Of a stretch of DNA of 41,777 nucleotides, positions 28,025 through 36,501 are shown piece by piece. The notes under the pieces are model-generated. The model saw only the letters and a program-made list of their open reading frames with translations. It did no database searches and was not told the DNA's origin. The stretch comes from Marinobacter sp. (GTDB lineage Bacteria; Pseudomonadota; Gammaproteobacteria; Pseudomonadales; Oleiphilaceae), in the NCBI RefSeq assembly GCF_014859525.1, contig NZ_JACUUB010000019.1, positions 1-41,777 on the forward strand. Direction: 5' to 3'. Position 1 is the first letter of the stretch. The number at the start of each line of letters is the position of its first letter. A program made the translations under genes and the position numbers.

Positions 28025-31000
28025 TCAGTTTGTCTTGGCGTCGTCCGGGGACTGATGCATGGTGCTCTGAGCGAGATCCAGAAGCTCGCGCAAAGCCACT
28101 GAGAACATGGCGTATTCCGGCTCTCGAGCGCTTTTCAGCTCGGTCAGCATCAGCTTCCAGCGGTCGATCATAGGCTGGTGCCTTTCTTGCCACGACGTCA
28201 CAGCGGCCGGCACATCTTCAGCCTTACGGGCCAGCTTCAGAACGCCCGTGGTGAGTGCCCGCTGCTGCCAGTCCAGGTCCTCCCGGAAACTCTCCCGCGC
28301 CAGAGCCTGCCAGTGCGAGTTAGGCGCCAGAGCGGCAATGGAGTTCGCAAACCAGCTCAGATCGAGCCGCTCTCCCAAGTCATAGTATAAATTGGCGACG
28401 GTTTTGAGAGGCATGCCGGTCGCCTCCTGCGCCTCAATAATGCCCAGGGCTGAATAGAGATAACCGGTGCCGGCCAATACCGATGCAAGATCTTTGGGCA
28501 ATCCCGCCTCCGCGAGATCCGTGTGGCGTTTCTCCCAGCTTGAACACGCCTGCCCACCCAGATACTCGGGCAAGTTCGAGGTAATGGCCCAGACGCTGTC
28601 AGCAAACCGCTCCATGTGGTTCTGTATGTTAAGTTCGGCACGTCGATTACGCAGCAGCCAGCGCACGGAGCGCCGCATCAAACGCATCAGATCCTGCATC
28701 AGTGTCATCTGTACATCGGCAGGGACATGGTAGTCGAGGGCTTCAATCCGGTCCCACCAATTGTCGATACGGAACACGTCTCTGGCAATGATCCAGGCCA
28801 GGGCGATAGACGCGGCGTCGGCACCGGTGGACTGACTCAGCCGCTCCACAAAGGTAATGCCCATGTGGTTAACCATGTCGTTTGCAATCTGTGTGGCTAT
28901 GATTTCTCGCCGCAACTGATGGTCACCCAGCTCGGTCGAGAACCGCTTGGTTAACTCTTTCGGGAACACTTTGTACATTTCACCCGCCAGTAGCGGATCA
29001 TCGGGCAACTCGCTGGCAATCAACGTCTGCTTGAGGTCGCCTTTGACATAGGAAATCAGTACCGACAACTCAGGACGAGTGAGCCCTTTTTTGGCCACTT
29101 TACGCTCAGCGAGGGTGTCGTCATCCGGCAAGAACTCAAGCCCGCGATTCAGTTTGCCTTCGCTCTCAAAGGCATTCATCAGCCGTCGATACTCCTCCAG
29201 TCGCGGTGCGGTGTCCTCACTGGCAATACTGATGGCCTGGGTTTGGCGATAGTTGTTCTTCAACACCAGAGCCGATACGTCGTCGGTCATGTCCTCCAGC
29301 ATGGTGTTACGCTGCTTGCCGGTAAGATCGCCCATGGCAACCGCTCGGTTGAGCAGGATTTTCATGTTGACTTCATGGTCCGAACAGTCAACGCCACCGG
29401 CATTGTCGATAAAGTCTGTGTTCAGTCGACCGCCCTTGAGCGCGTATTCAATGCGCCCCAACTGGGTAAACCCAAGGTTGCCGCCTTCCCCAACGACCTT
29501 GCAGCGCAGCTCACTGCCATTAATTCTCAGACCATCGTTGGCCTTGTCGCCAACGTCTGAATGGCTTTCGGACGATCCTTTTACGTAAGTCCCGATACCG
29601 CCTACCCAAAGCAGGTCTGCCTCAGCTTTGAGGATATGACCGATCAGCATGTTGGGCGGTACACGATCGGATTTGATACCCAGCAACTTTTTCATCTCGG
29701 CACTGACCGGGATGGACTTGGCGGTTCGATTGAACACGCCACCGCCTTTGGAAATCAGCTTGGCATCGTAATCGGTCCAGGCCGAGCGCGGGAGCTCAAA
29801 CAGGCGCTTGCGCTCCTTGTAACTCTTTTCAGCATCCGGATTCGGATCCACAAAAATATGAATGTGGTTGAACGCCGCCACCAGGCGGGTTTTCTCGGAG
29901 CACAGCAGGCCGTTGCCGAAGACGTCGCCAGCCATATCGCCAATGCCGATGGCTGTAAATTCGTCCACCGCCGGGTTGATGCCCATTTCCCGGAAATGGC
30001 GCTCTACCGATACCCAGGCACCCTTAGCGGTAATGCCCATCTTTTTGTGGTCATAGCCGTTACTGCCACCCGAGGCAAACGCATCGCCCATCCAAAAGCC
30101 GTAGTCCGCCGCCAAACCATTAGCGATATCCGAGAAAGTCGCCGTGCCTTTATCGGCCGCTACCACCAGATAGTGGTCGTCTTCGTCGTGGCGGACAACA
30201 CGCTCTGGCGGCGCAATCTGCGAGTCCACCAGGTTGTCCGTGATATCCAGAAGCCCGCGAATAAAGGTTTTGTATGCGGCGACCCCTTCGGCCTGGAAGG
30301 CTTCACGGTCAGAGCTATCCGGCAATCGTTTGGCGACAAAACCACCTTTGGCACCCACCGGCACAATGACCGCGTTCTTTACCTGCTGTGCTTTCACCAG
30401 CCCCAGAACTTCAGTGCGATAATCCTCAAAGCGGTCTGACCAGCGCAGGCCACCACGAGCCACTTTTCCGCCGCGCAGGTGCACACCTTCAACCCTTGGC
30501 GAATACACAAAAATTTCAAACATGGGCATCGGCAATGGCATGTCCGGAATACGTGACGGATCAAATTTCACGCTGATGTACGGTTTGACCTGCCCTTCCG
30601 CATCTGGCTGGTAGTAGTTGGTGCGGAGCGCGGCCTGCATCAGTTCCAGATAGAGCCGGAGCACCCGGTCTTCACTGAGGTTCTCGACCTCGTCCAGGCC
30701 CGCATTGAATTCGATCTCCAGCTTCTGTTGAGCTGCCTCGCTCTTACCTTTGCTCTGGAACCGGTCCGGATTAAACCGAACCTCGAAAAACTCCAGCAAT
30801 AAACGCGTCAAATTGACATGGTTAACAAGGGTGTTGGAAATGAACGTCTGACTGTTAGAGAACCGTATCTGGCGCATGTAGCGGGCGAGCGTGCGCAGCA
30901 GAGCGATGTCTCTCCAGCTCATGTACGAAACCAGCATCAGCCGGTTGAAGGCATCGTTTTCGGCCTCACCGTGCCATACCCGGCGGAACAGCTCCTCGAA

Positions 31001-32905
31001 GATCGGACGAATACGGTGAATATCCACCACCGTACCTTTGTGTGCCTGCAGGGTGAAGTCGTGAATCCAAACCGTCTTGCCGGTGCGATCAATAACTTCA
31101 AACGGGTGCTCCCCGATCACCCGGAAGCCCAGGTTGTCAAAAATCGGCATCACATCCGAGAGCGGCAGAGGCTCATCCGGGAAGAACAGTTTGAAGTGCA
31201 ATGTGCTTTCGTCTTCTTCCAGCGCACGATAAAAACTCATGGCCAAGTCATCATTGCGGGCTGAATCGACAATGTGTTCCAGGTCAATCGCTGCTCGCCG
31301 GGGCGAAAACATATCGGTATAGCTGGCGGGAAAACCACCGGCCCACACCCGGTACATCTCGTTGCCCTGCTCTTCGCCGTAAGACTCGCTAAGAGCATCG
31401 TAGAGGCCGTCGCGCCAGGACTGCGCCAGCTCAATGACCTTGTCCCGAATCTCCGCGAGCGGCAATTGTCGGTTCTCGAACTGAGGTACCCGAATAGTGA
31501 ACTGCACCCGCGCCAGCACAGACTCCGAAAAGTGTGTGACAAACTCGATGTCTTCAGCCTCTAGCCTGTCCAGCAGAACCTGCTCCACTTTCAGTCGCAA
31601 TTCGGTGTTGTAAATGTCGCGGGGGAAGAACGCCAGACACGTCACAAACTGTCCATAAACGTCCTCACGCATGAACAGCTCAATCCGGCGGCGCTCTTGT
31701 ATGTACAGAATGCTCTTGGCCACTCGCAGCAGTTCGTCGGTTTCGATCTGGAACAGTTCATCCCGGGGGTAGAGCGTCAGGATCTGTTCCAGTTCTTTGC
31801 CTGCGTAATCGTCGGTCAGGAAGCCAGACCGCTTCATCACGATCTGAAACTTGCGGCGCAGCAGTGGAATCTCATCTGGCCGTTCGTTGTAAACCCTTGC
31901 GGTGTAAAGACCGAGGAAACGCCGCTCGCCGACCACCTCACCCTTGCTGTTAAATTTTTTGACCGCAATGTAGTCCGGGTAGGCCGGCCGGTGAACCCGG
32001 GAACGCTGAGCCGACTTCGCGAAAATGAAAATATCATCCGTGCGCGTCATTTCATGGCGAGTGCGCTGAGGCAGCTCATTTAACCGCACCTTGTCCGGGC
32101 GTTCGTTATTGACTCGCAGAATACCCAGTTCGGAGTTTTCCACGCGCCTTACAACCATGCCTTGCTTGTCTTTGGCAAAGTCGTATTCATCGTATCCCAG
32201 GAAGGTAAAGTGATCTTCCGTCAGCCAATTGAGAAACGCCCTTGCCTCTTGCTTGGCCTCATCACTGATACCGGCTGTGGTCGCATCAAGCTCGGTCAAA
32301 ATCTCATTGACCTTTTCTTTCACTACCGGGAAATCTCCAACCGCAATCCGGACTTCGTGCAGAACGTTCTGCAAGGTTTCTTCGAGGTTGCGCAGATCCT
32401 CCGGCGCACTGTGGCGATCAATCTCAAGTACAATGAAGGCTTCATACGCCGAGCCAGCGCCGGATTTCTTTGTTGAATAGAGCTTTTTGAGCTTACCGGA
32501 AGCGTCCCGGTCGACATGGAGAATCGAGTGTTGAATAGAATGAGTGCCAATCTCCCGCTGATTAATAGCAATACGCAATGAATCGATCAGAAAGGGGATA
32601 TTGGGGTGAAGCATAAAGATGACGGTATGGGTAGATTGCCAGCCGTCACTTTCCAGATCCGGATTAAAAACCGCCACAGGCGTTTCATCCGCGCTGCGCT
32701 TTTGCAAAAACTGCCAGGACGCCAGCACTGCGCCGTAGGTATCCGAGAATCGCCGCCTGACCAATTCCTCGACCGGTATGTGCGCATAATGCTGTCGGGC
32801 AAACTCAGCGATTTTTCTGGCCTCGGTTTTGGCAATTTTTTCTGAGAACGCTTCGGCTAACTGCTCGAAGAACTGATCCTTGCTGGCGATTGTCAGCGCA
32901 TTCAT
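28025..32905 (-). CDS. gdhB: NAD-specific glutamate dehydrogenase, large 180-kDa type
   Basis: This enzyme oxidatively deaminates glutamate to 2-oxoglutarate with NAD+, a catabolic route for glutamate and arginine. At 1626 residues it fits the L-GDH180 class. The long N-terminal part (about 1-700) contains ACT-like regulatory domains; the catalytic domain holds GGLRWSDRFEDYRTEV (about 815) and the substrate-lysine segment VPVGAKGGFV (about 850). The nucleotide region includes GIGDMAGDVFGNG (about 985), and a long helical C-terminal domain follows. GAGG six bases before the ATG supports the start. The 167-base gap to moxR holds TTGACT on the minus strand without a matching -10, so its promoter is unresolved. 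can follows downstream. Confidence 0.96.
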   Translation of the reverse strand: MNALTIASKDQFFEQLAEAFSEKIAKTEARKIAEFARQHYAHIPVEELVRRRFSDTYGAVLASWQFLQKRSADETPVAVFNPDLESDGWQSTHTVIFMLHPNIPFLIDSLRIAINQREIGTHSIQHSILHVDRDASGKLKKLYSTKKSGAGSAYEAFIVLEIDRHSAPEDLRNLEETLQNVLHEVRIAVGDFPVVKEKVNEILTELDATTAGISDEAKQEARAFLNWLTEDHFTFLGYDEYDFAKDKQGMVVRRVENSELGILRVNNERPDKVRLNELPQRTRHEMTRTDDIFIFAKSAQRSRVHRPAYPDYIAVKKFNSKGEVVGERRFLGLYTARVYNERPDEIPLLRRKFQIVMKRSGFLTDDYAGKELEQILTLYPRDELFQIETDELLRVAKSILYIQERRRIELFMREDVYGQFVTCLAFFPRDIYNTELRLKVEQVLLDRLEAEDIEFVTHFSESVLARVQFTIRVPQFENRQLPLAEIRDKVIELAQSWRDGLYDALSESYGEEQGNEMYRVWAGGFPASYTDMFSPRRAAIDLEHIVDSARNDDLAMSFYRALEEDESTLHFKLFFPDEPLPLSDVMPIFDNLGFRVIGEHPFEVIDRTGKTVWIHDFTLQAHKGTVVDIHRIRPIFEELFRRVWHGEAENDAFNRLMLVSYMSWRDIALLRTLARYMRQIRFSNSQTFISNTLVNHVNLTRLLLEFFEVRFNPDRFQSKGKSEAAQQKLEIEFNAGLDEVENLSEDRVLRLYLELMQAALRTNYYQPDAEGQVKPYISVKFDPSRIPDMPLPMPMFEIFVYSPRVEGVHLRGGKVARGGLRWSDRFEDYRTEVLGLVKAQQVKNAVIVPVGAKGGFVAKRLPDSSDREAFQAEGVAAYKTFIRGLLDITDNLVDSQIAPPERVVRHDEDDHYLVVAADKGTATFSDIANGLAADYGFWMGDAFASGGSNGYDHKKMGITAKGAWVSVERHFREMGINPAVDEFTAIGIGDMAGDVFGNGLLCSEKTRLVAAFNHIHIFVDPNPDAEKSYKERKRLFELPRSAWTDYDAKLISKGGGVFNRTAKSIPVSAEMKKLLGIKSDRVPPNMLIGHILKAEADLLWVGGIGTYVKGSSESHSDVGDKANDGLRINGSELRCKVVGEGGNLGFTQLGRIEYALKGGRLNTDFIDNAGGVDCSDHEVNMKILLNRAVAMGDLTGKQRNTMLEDMTDDVSALVLKNNYRQTQAISIASEDTAPRLEEYRRLMNAFESEGKLNRGLEFLPDDDTLAERKVAKKGLTRPELSVLISYVKGDLKQTLIASELPDDPLLAGEMYKVFPKELTKRFSTELGDHQLRREIIATQIANDMVNHMGITFVERLSQSTGADAASIALAWIIARDVFRIDNWWDRIEALDYHVPADVQMTLMQDLMRLMRRSVRWLLRNRRAELNIQNHMERFADSVWAITSNLPEYLGGQACSSWEKRHTDLAEAGLPKDLASVLAGTGYLYSALGIIEAQEATGMPLKTVANLYYDLGERLDLSWFANSIAALAPNSHWQALARESFREDLDWQQRALTTGVLKLARKAEDVPAAVTSWQERHQPMIDRWKLMLTELKSAREPEYAMFSVALRELLDLAQSTMHQSPDDAKTN

Positions 32906-33013
32906 ATCTAACCTCGGGTTTGTGTGAAATAAACGTAATCAGCGTATCGTCACATAAGCATAGTCAAGCTCTTGATTTTTGCCGGCCAGACGCCAAAACT
33001 GCGGAATCTACTT

Positions 33014-33029
33014 AGGCACAAGTCAGGCA
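33014..33029 (+). promoter_or_regulatory. possible sigma54-type promoter before moxR
   Basis: AGGCAC, five bases, AGGCA places GG and GC with the spacing of the sigma54 -24/-12 element (TGGCAC-N5-TTGCA). It also reads as a simple direct repeat of AGGCACAA with an 11-base period. Start would be near 33040, about 33 bases before the moxR ATG. No good sigma70 promoter is visible in this gap. Confidence 0.25.
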
Positions 33030-33072
33030 CAATACGGCTCCGCGCCCGCTGGACCATGACCAACCAAGAGCT

Positions 33073-34044
33073 ATGAATTTCATGTCATTACAGCAAACGT
33101 TTGGTGACCTTCGATCTCAACTGGCAACCCGCATCATCGGTCAGGACAAACTGGTCGACCGTCTGCTGATTGCCCTGCTTGCCGACGGCCACTTGCTGGT
33201 CGAAGGCGCCCCCGGCCTGGCTAAAACCACCGCCGTCAAAGCCCTTGCCGAACACCTTGAAGGCGATTTTCACCGGATCCAGTTCACCCCGGATCTCCTG
33301 CCTTCCGATGTGACTGGCAGTGAAATCTACCGGGCCGAGACCGGCCTGTTCGAGTTCCAGCGCGGCCCGATTTTTCACAACCTGGTGCTCGCGGATGAGA
33401 TCAACCGGGCACCCGCCAAAGTGCAATCCGCCCTGTTGGAAGCCATGGGAGAGCGCCAGATCAGTGTCGGCATGCAAACCTTTGCTTTGCCCAAGCTGTT
33501 CATGGTTATGGCAACTCAAAACCCGATTGAGCAGGAGGGCACTTACCCCCTGCCTGAGGCCCAACTCGACCGTTTTCTGATGCATGTGGTGATTGACTAC
33601 CCGTCTGCCGATGCTGAGCGACAGATTCTGCACCTTGCGCGCGCAGACTACCGTCAGGGAATCCCGAACGTAGACATTCGTCTTACAGAGGATCAGGTGA
33701 TGACGGCCAGGCAGGCCGTGTCGGATATATACATGGCCGAACCGGTCGAACAGTATCTGCTGGCTCTGATACTGGCGACCCGGGATGCTGCCAGTCTGGA
33801 CCCGGAACTGGCACGCTGGACAGCGTTCGGTGCCAGCCCCCGCGGCACCATTGCCCTGGACCGGTGTGCCCGCGCTCTGGCCTGGTTAGATGGCCGGGAT
33901 TATGTGACCCCAGATGACGTTCGGGCCATGGCCTTTGATGTTCTTCGGCATCGGATTTTGCTGACCTTCGAAGCCGAAGCCGAGGGCATGACGGCAGATA
34001 CCGTGCTTCAAAGGCTGATTGACCGGGTTCCGGTGACTGCCTGA
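33073..34044 (+). CDS. MoxR-family AAA+ ATPase
   Basis: MoxR ATPases act as chaperones for the assembly or activation of partner complexes, often with VWA-domain proteins encoded beside them. The 323-residue protein has Walker A GAPGLAKT (45-52), Walker B LVLADEI (104-110) and sensor 1 MATQNP (146-151). DRFLM and the C-terminal lid follow. The first ATG at 33073 has AAGAG only two bases away; an ATG at 33082 has the same site 11 bases upstream and may be the real start. It leads a six-gene operon with a 32-base gap to the next gene. It is cytosolic. Confidence 0.93.
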   Translation: MNFMSLQQTFGDLRSQLATRIIGQDKLVDRLLIALLADGHLLVEGAPGLAKTTAVKALAEHLEGDFHRIQFTPDLLPSDVTGSEIYRAETGLFEFQRGPIFHNLVLADEINRAPAKVQSALLEAMGERQISVGMQTFALPKLFMVMATQNPIEQEGTYPLPEAQLDRFLMHVVIDYPSADAERQILHLARADYRQGIPNVDIRLTEDQVMTARQAVSDIYMAEPVEQYLLALILATRDAASLDPELARWTAFGASPRGTIALDRCARALAWLDGRDYVTPDDVRAMAFDVLRHRILLTFEAEAEGMTADTVLQRLIDRVPVTA

Positions 34045-34076
34045 AGTGACTCGAAGCAGGAGGCATTAGCGGCAGT

Positions 34077-35021
34077 ATGGCTATCCTATCCCCCGCCACT
34101 CACATCACCCTGCAGGATCTTGTGCGCCTGCAGGCCGATGCGCGAGCCCTGAAAATGCCGTCGGCACGACCGGTCCGATCACGCCAGTCCGGCCTTCGGC
34201 AGTCCCGTCAGCGCGGGCGTGGCATGACGTTCGCCGAGGTCCGCCAATACCAGCCCGGTGATGACATTCGCAGCATCGACTGGCGAGTTACGGCTCGGCG
34301 CCAGTCCCCTCACACAAAACTGTATGAGGAAGAGCGGGAACGCCCGGTGTTGCTTATTGCGGACTTGGGGCCGACCTTGTTTTTTGCCAGCACCGGCGCG
34401 TATAAACAGGTTCGTTGCGCCCAGGTGACGTCCATTCTTGCCTGGCTCACGCTGTGGGCCGGCGATCAGATTGGCGGGCTGATCTTCAATGGCCGGGAGT
34501 TGCACGTATCCCGCCCGGCACGCCGCAGAAAATCGGTACTGCGTCTGCTCGACCAGCTCGCTAATCTGCAACACCAGCCAGGCAGCCCCCCACCTGCACC
34601 CATCGGTGATCAAGCCGATCTCCGCCTGGACACCGCGCTGACCGAGGCCAGGCGAATTGCTCACACCGGCAGCCGGATCTTCGTTATCAGTGACTTCATG
34701 ACTGTGACGGAAACCACCACCAGCCTGCTGGGGGCGCTTGCGCGCCACAACAGCGTGAGTGCCATACGAATACTCGACCCGATGGAAACGGAACTCCCGG
34801 CCAGCGGCCGCTTTGCGGTTGCCGGGCCGGACGGGCCCATCTGGTTTGATGCATCAAACCCATCCTTCAAGAAAGCCTGGCGTGACAAAGTGGCTCACCA
34901 TGAACAGCAACTCGCAGACTGCTTTCGCACCGCGGGCGTTCAGGCCGCCACCGTGATGACTCAACAAGACCCTGCGGCGGCCTTGCGCCTGCTGCTCGGG
35001 CCAGGAGGGCGGATCGGATGA
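34077..35021 (+). CDS. DUF58 domain protein
   Basis: DUF58 proteins accompany MoxR ATPases and are VWA-like, but their biochemical role is not established. The 314-residue protein has the signature PGDDIRSIDWRVTARR (60-75) followed by LYEEERERPVLLIADLGPT (82-100), an Asp-containing strand like a degenerate MIDAS. There is no membrane segment, unlike longer DUF58 proteins. AGGAGG lies upstream but 13 bases from the ATG, longer than usual. The stop overlaps the next start by four bases (ATGA). Confidence 0.9.
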   Translation: MAILSPATHITLQDLVRLQADARALKMPSARPVRSRQSGLRQSRQRGRGMTFAEVRQYQPGDDIRSIDWRVTARRQSPHTKLYEEERERPVLLIADLGPTLFFASTGAYKQVRCAQVTSILAWLTLWAGDQIGGLIFNGRELHVSRPARRRKSVLRLLDQLANLQHQPGSPPPAPIGDQADLRLDTALTEARRIAHTGSRIFVISDFMTVTETTTSLLGALARHNSVSAIRILDPMETELPASGRFAVAGPDGPIWFDASNPSFKKAWRDKVAHHEQQLADCFRTAGVQAATVMTQQDPAAALRLLLGPGGRIG

Positions 35022-35485
35022 ACGGACAAGACCCATTAGCCCAGCTGCGAGACATTCATCTGCCCGAGACCGGCGGTTTCTGGCCGCCAGCACCGGGCTG
35101 GTGGCTGGCTACTGCTTTGGCATTGGCCGTTGTCATCACCCTGTTGGTGTTCTGGCGCAGGCGTCGGCGCAACACGCTCTGGCAGCGGCAGGCCAAGGAT
35201 CTTCTGACCGATCTCAAAGAATCGGCGAGTAAGGATCCGGCCTGGTTCAGTGAGCTTAACGCACTGCTCAAACGAGTCGCCCGGCAAGCCTTTCCTGACC
35301 GCAATCCGGAAGCACTATCGGGTAACGCATGGATTGATTTTTTGCTGGAAACCGCGCCTGACGACCGCATTGCCTCACGACCGGTGGTTGAAGCCATGGT
35401 TGCCAGCACCTGGCAGCCCAGAGCGACGGCTGATCCGGCACAAGCGCTCCGCTTTGCGGCCAACTGGCTGGAGGCAAGAGTATGA
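35018..35485 (+). CDS. DUF4381 membrane protein
   Basis: A 155-residue protein of the DUF4381 family, found almost only in MoxR-Bat operons. PLAQLRDIHLPETGGFWPPAPGWW (about 6-29) is the family hallmark. One membrane helix (about 27-46) follows and then a basic stretch RRRRR, so the C-terminal domain is cytosolic by the positive-inside rule. The remaining helices include LNALLKRVARQAFPDR. It overlaps both neighbours by four bases. Its function is unknown; it probably anchors the complex. Confidence 0.88.
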   Translation: MNGQDPLAQLRDIHLPETGGFWPPAPGWWLATALALAVVITLLVFWRRRRRNTLWQRQAKDLLTDLKESASKDPAWFSELNALLKRVARQAFPDRNPEALSGNAWIDFLLETAPDDRIASRPVVEAMVASTWQPRATADPAQALRFAANWLEARV

Positions 35486-36501
35486 TAAGCCTGGCTTACC
35501 CCTGGCTATTGTTACTCGCCCTGTTGCCACTGTTACCGGGTAGCCGAAATCGAGGCAAACAGGCGGTAGATGCCCCGGTGATTCCAGTCGGTCACTGGCT
35601 GTCTGGGTTGCCCGGCGTGAGCACCCGGGGACAGGCAACGCCACGCTGGCGACAACTCGTGTTGTTGGCGGCCTGGTTCCTGCTGGTGGTTGCGATTGCC
35701 CGACCACAGCATGTCGGTGAGCAGGTTCAGATGCCTATCAGCGGACGCGATCTGATGCTGGTGGTCGATATTTCACCCAGTATGGACGAGCAGGACATGG
35801 TCTTGCGCGGCCGCAGCATCAACCGATTACAGGCGGTAAAACGAGTACTGGACGACTTTATTGATCATCGCGAGGGCGATCGCCTGGGGCTCATTCTGTT
35901 CAGCACCGAAGCCTATGTGCAGGCACCACTGACCTTTGACCGGGAAACCGTGCGCACGTTATTGCACGAGTCGGCCATCGGAATGGCGGGGCGGGCAACC
36001 GCCATCGGTGATGCTGTCGGGCTGTCCATTCAGCGCCTTAGAGACCGCCCGGAGCAACAGCGTGTGGTTATCATGCTGACGGACGGCGTGAACAATGCCG
36101 GCCAGCTTACGCCAGACAAAGCTGCCGAGATCGCCCAGGCGGCAGGTGTCCGCCTCTACACCGTTGGCATTGGCGCTGATTCCATGGTTCAGCGTGGCTT
36201 GCTGGGCTCACGGCAAGTCAATCCATCCCGGGATCTGGATGAAGGTATGCTGACACGAATGGCCCAGCAAACCGGCGGACGCTACTTTCGCGCGCGCAGC
36301 CTGCCGGAACTTGAAATGATCTACGACAGCATCAATCAGCTCGAACCCATCGAGCAGGAGGGGCAGTTCTACCGTCCGGTGACCGAGCTCTATGTTTGGC
36401 CTGCTGGCGCTGCTCTTGTTCTGTGGCTGCTCCTGTTCACCGCACAACTGCTCGGCAGCGTGCGCCCCTTCAACCCTGGCGGGAGGACGGGCAATGACTG
36501 A
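35482..36501 (+). CDS. BatA-like VWA-domain membrane protein
   Basis: A 339-residue inner-membrane protein with a VWA domain, related to BatA of Bacteroides aerotolerance operons. Helices lie near 4-20 and 57-74 and another near the C-terminus (about 305-330). The VWA domain has a complete MIDAS: DISPS (Asp96, Ser98, Ser100), Thr173 region GRATAIGD and Asp201 in TDGVNN. It would bind a metal and a partner protein, probably a substrate of the MoxR ATPase. Start and stop overlap both neighbours, so translation of the operon is coupled. Confidence 0.92.
   Translation: MISLAYPWLLLLALLPLLPGSRNRGKQAVDAPVIPVGHWLSGLPGVSTRGQATPRWRQLVLLAAWFLLVVAIARPQHVGEQVQMPISGRDLMLVVDISPSMDEQDMVLRGRSINRLQAVKRVLDDFIDHREGDRLGLILFSTEAYVQAPLTFDRETVRTLLHESAIGMAGRATAIGDAVGLSIQRLRDRPEQQRVVIMLTDGVNNAGQLTPDKAAEIAQAAGVRLYTVGIGADSMVQRGLLGSRQVNPSRDLDEGMLTRMAQQTGGRYFRARSLPELEMIYDSINQLEPIEQEGQFYRPVTELYVWPAGAALVLWLLLFTAQLLGSVRPFNPGGRTGND

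Noticed and set aside
29561-30439. Plus-strand open frame of 292 codons opposite gdhB
   Set aside because: Lies against the glutamate dehydrogenase catalytic domain; no family features.
32906-33072. Sigma70 promoter for gdhB from TTGACT
   Set aside because: No acceptable -10 hexamer at 15-19 bases; left unannotated.
36392-36493. Upstream extension of the BatB-BatC fusion
   Set aside because: It would read 102 bases inside batA in another frame. The ATG at 36494 has GGAGG and a normal N-terminus.
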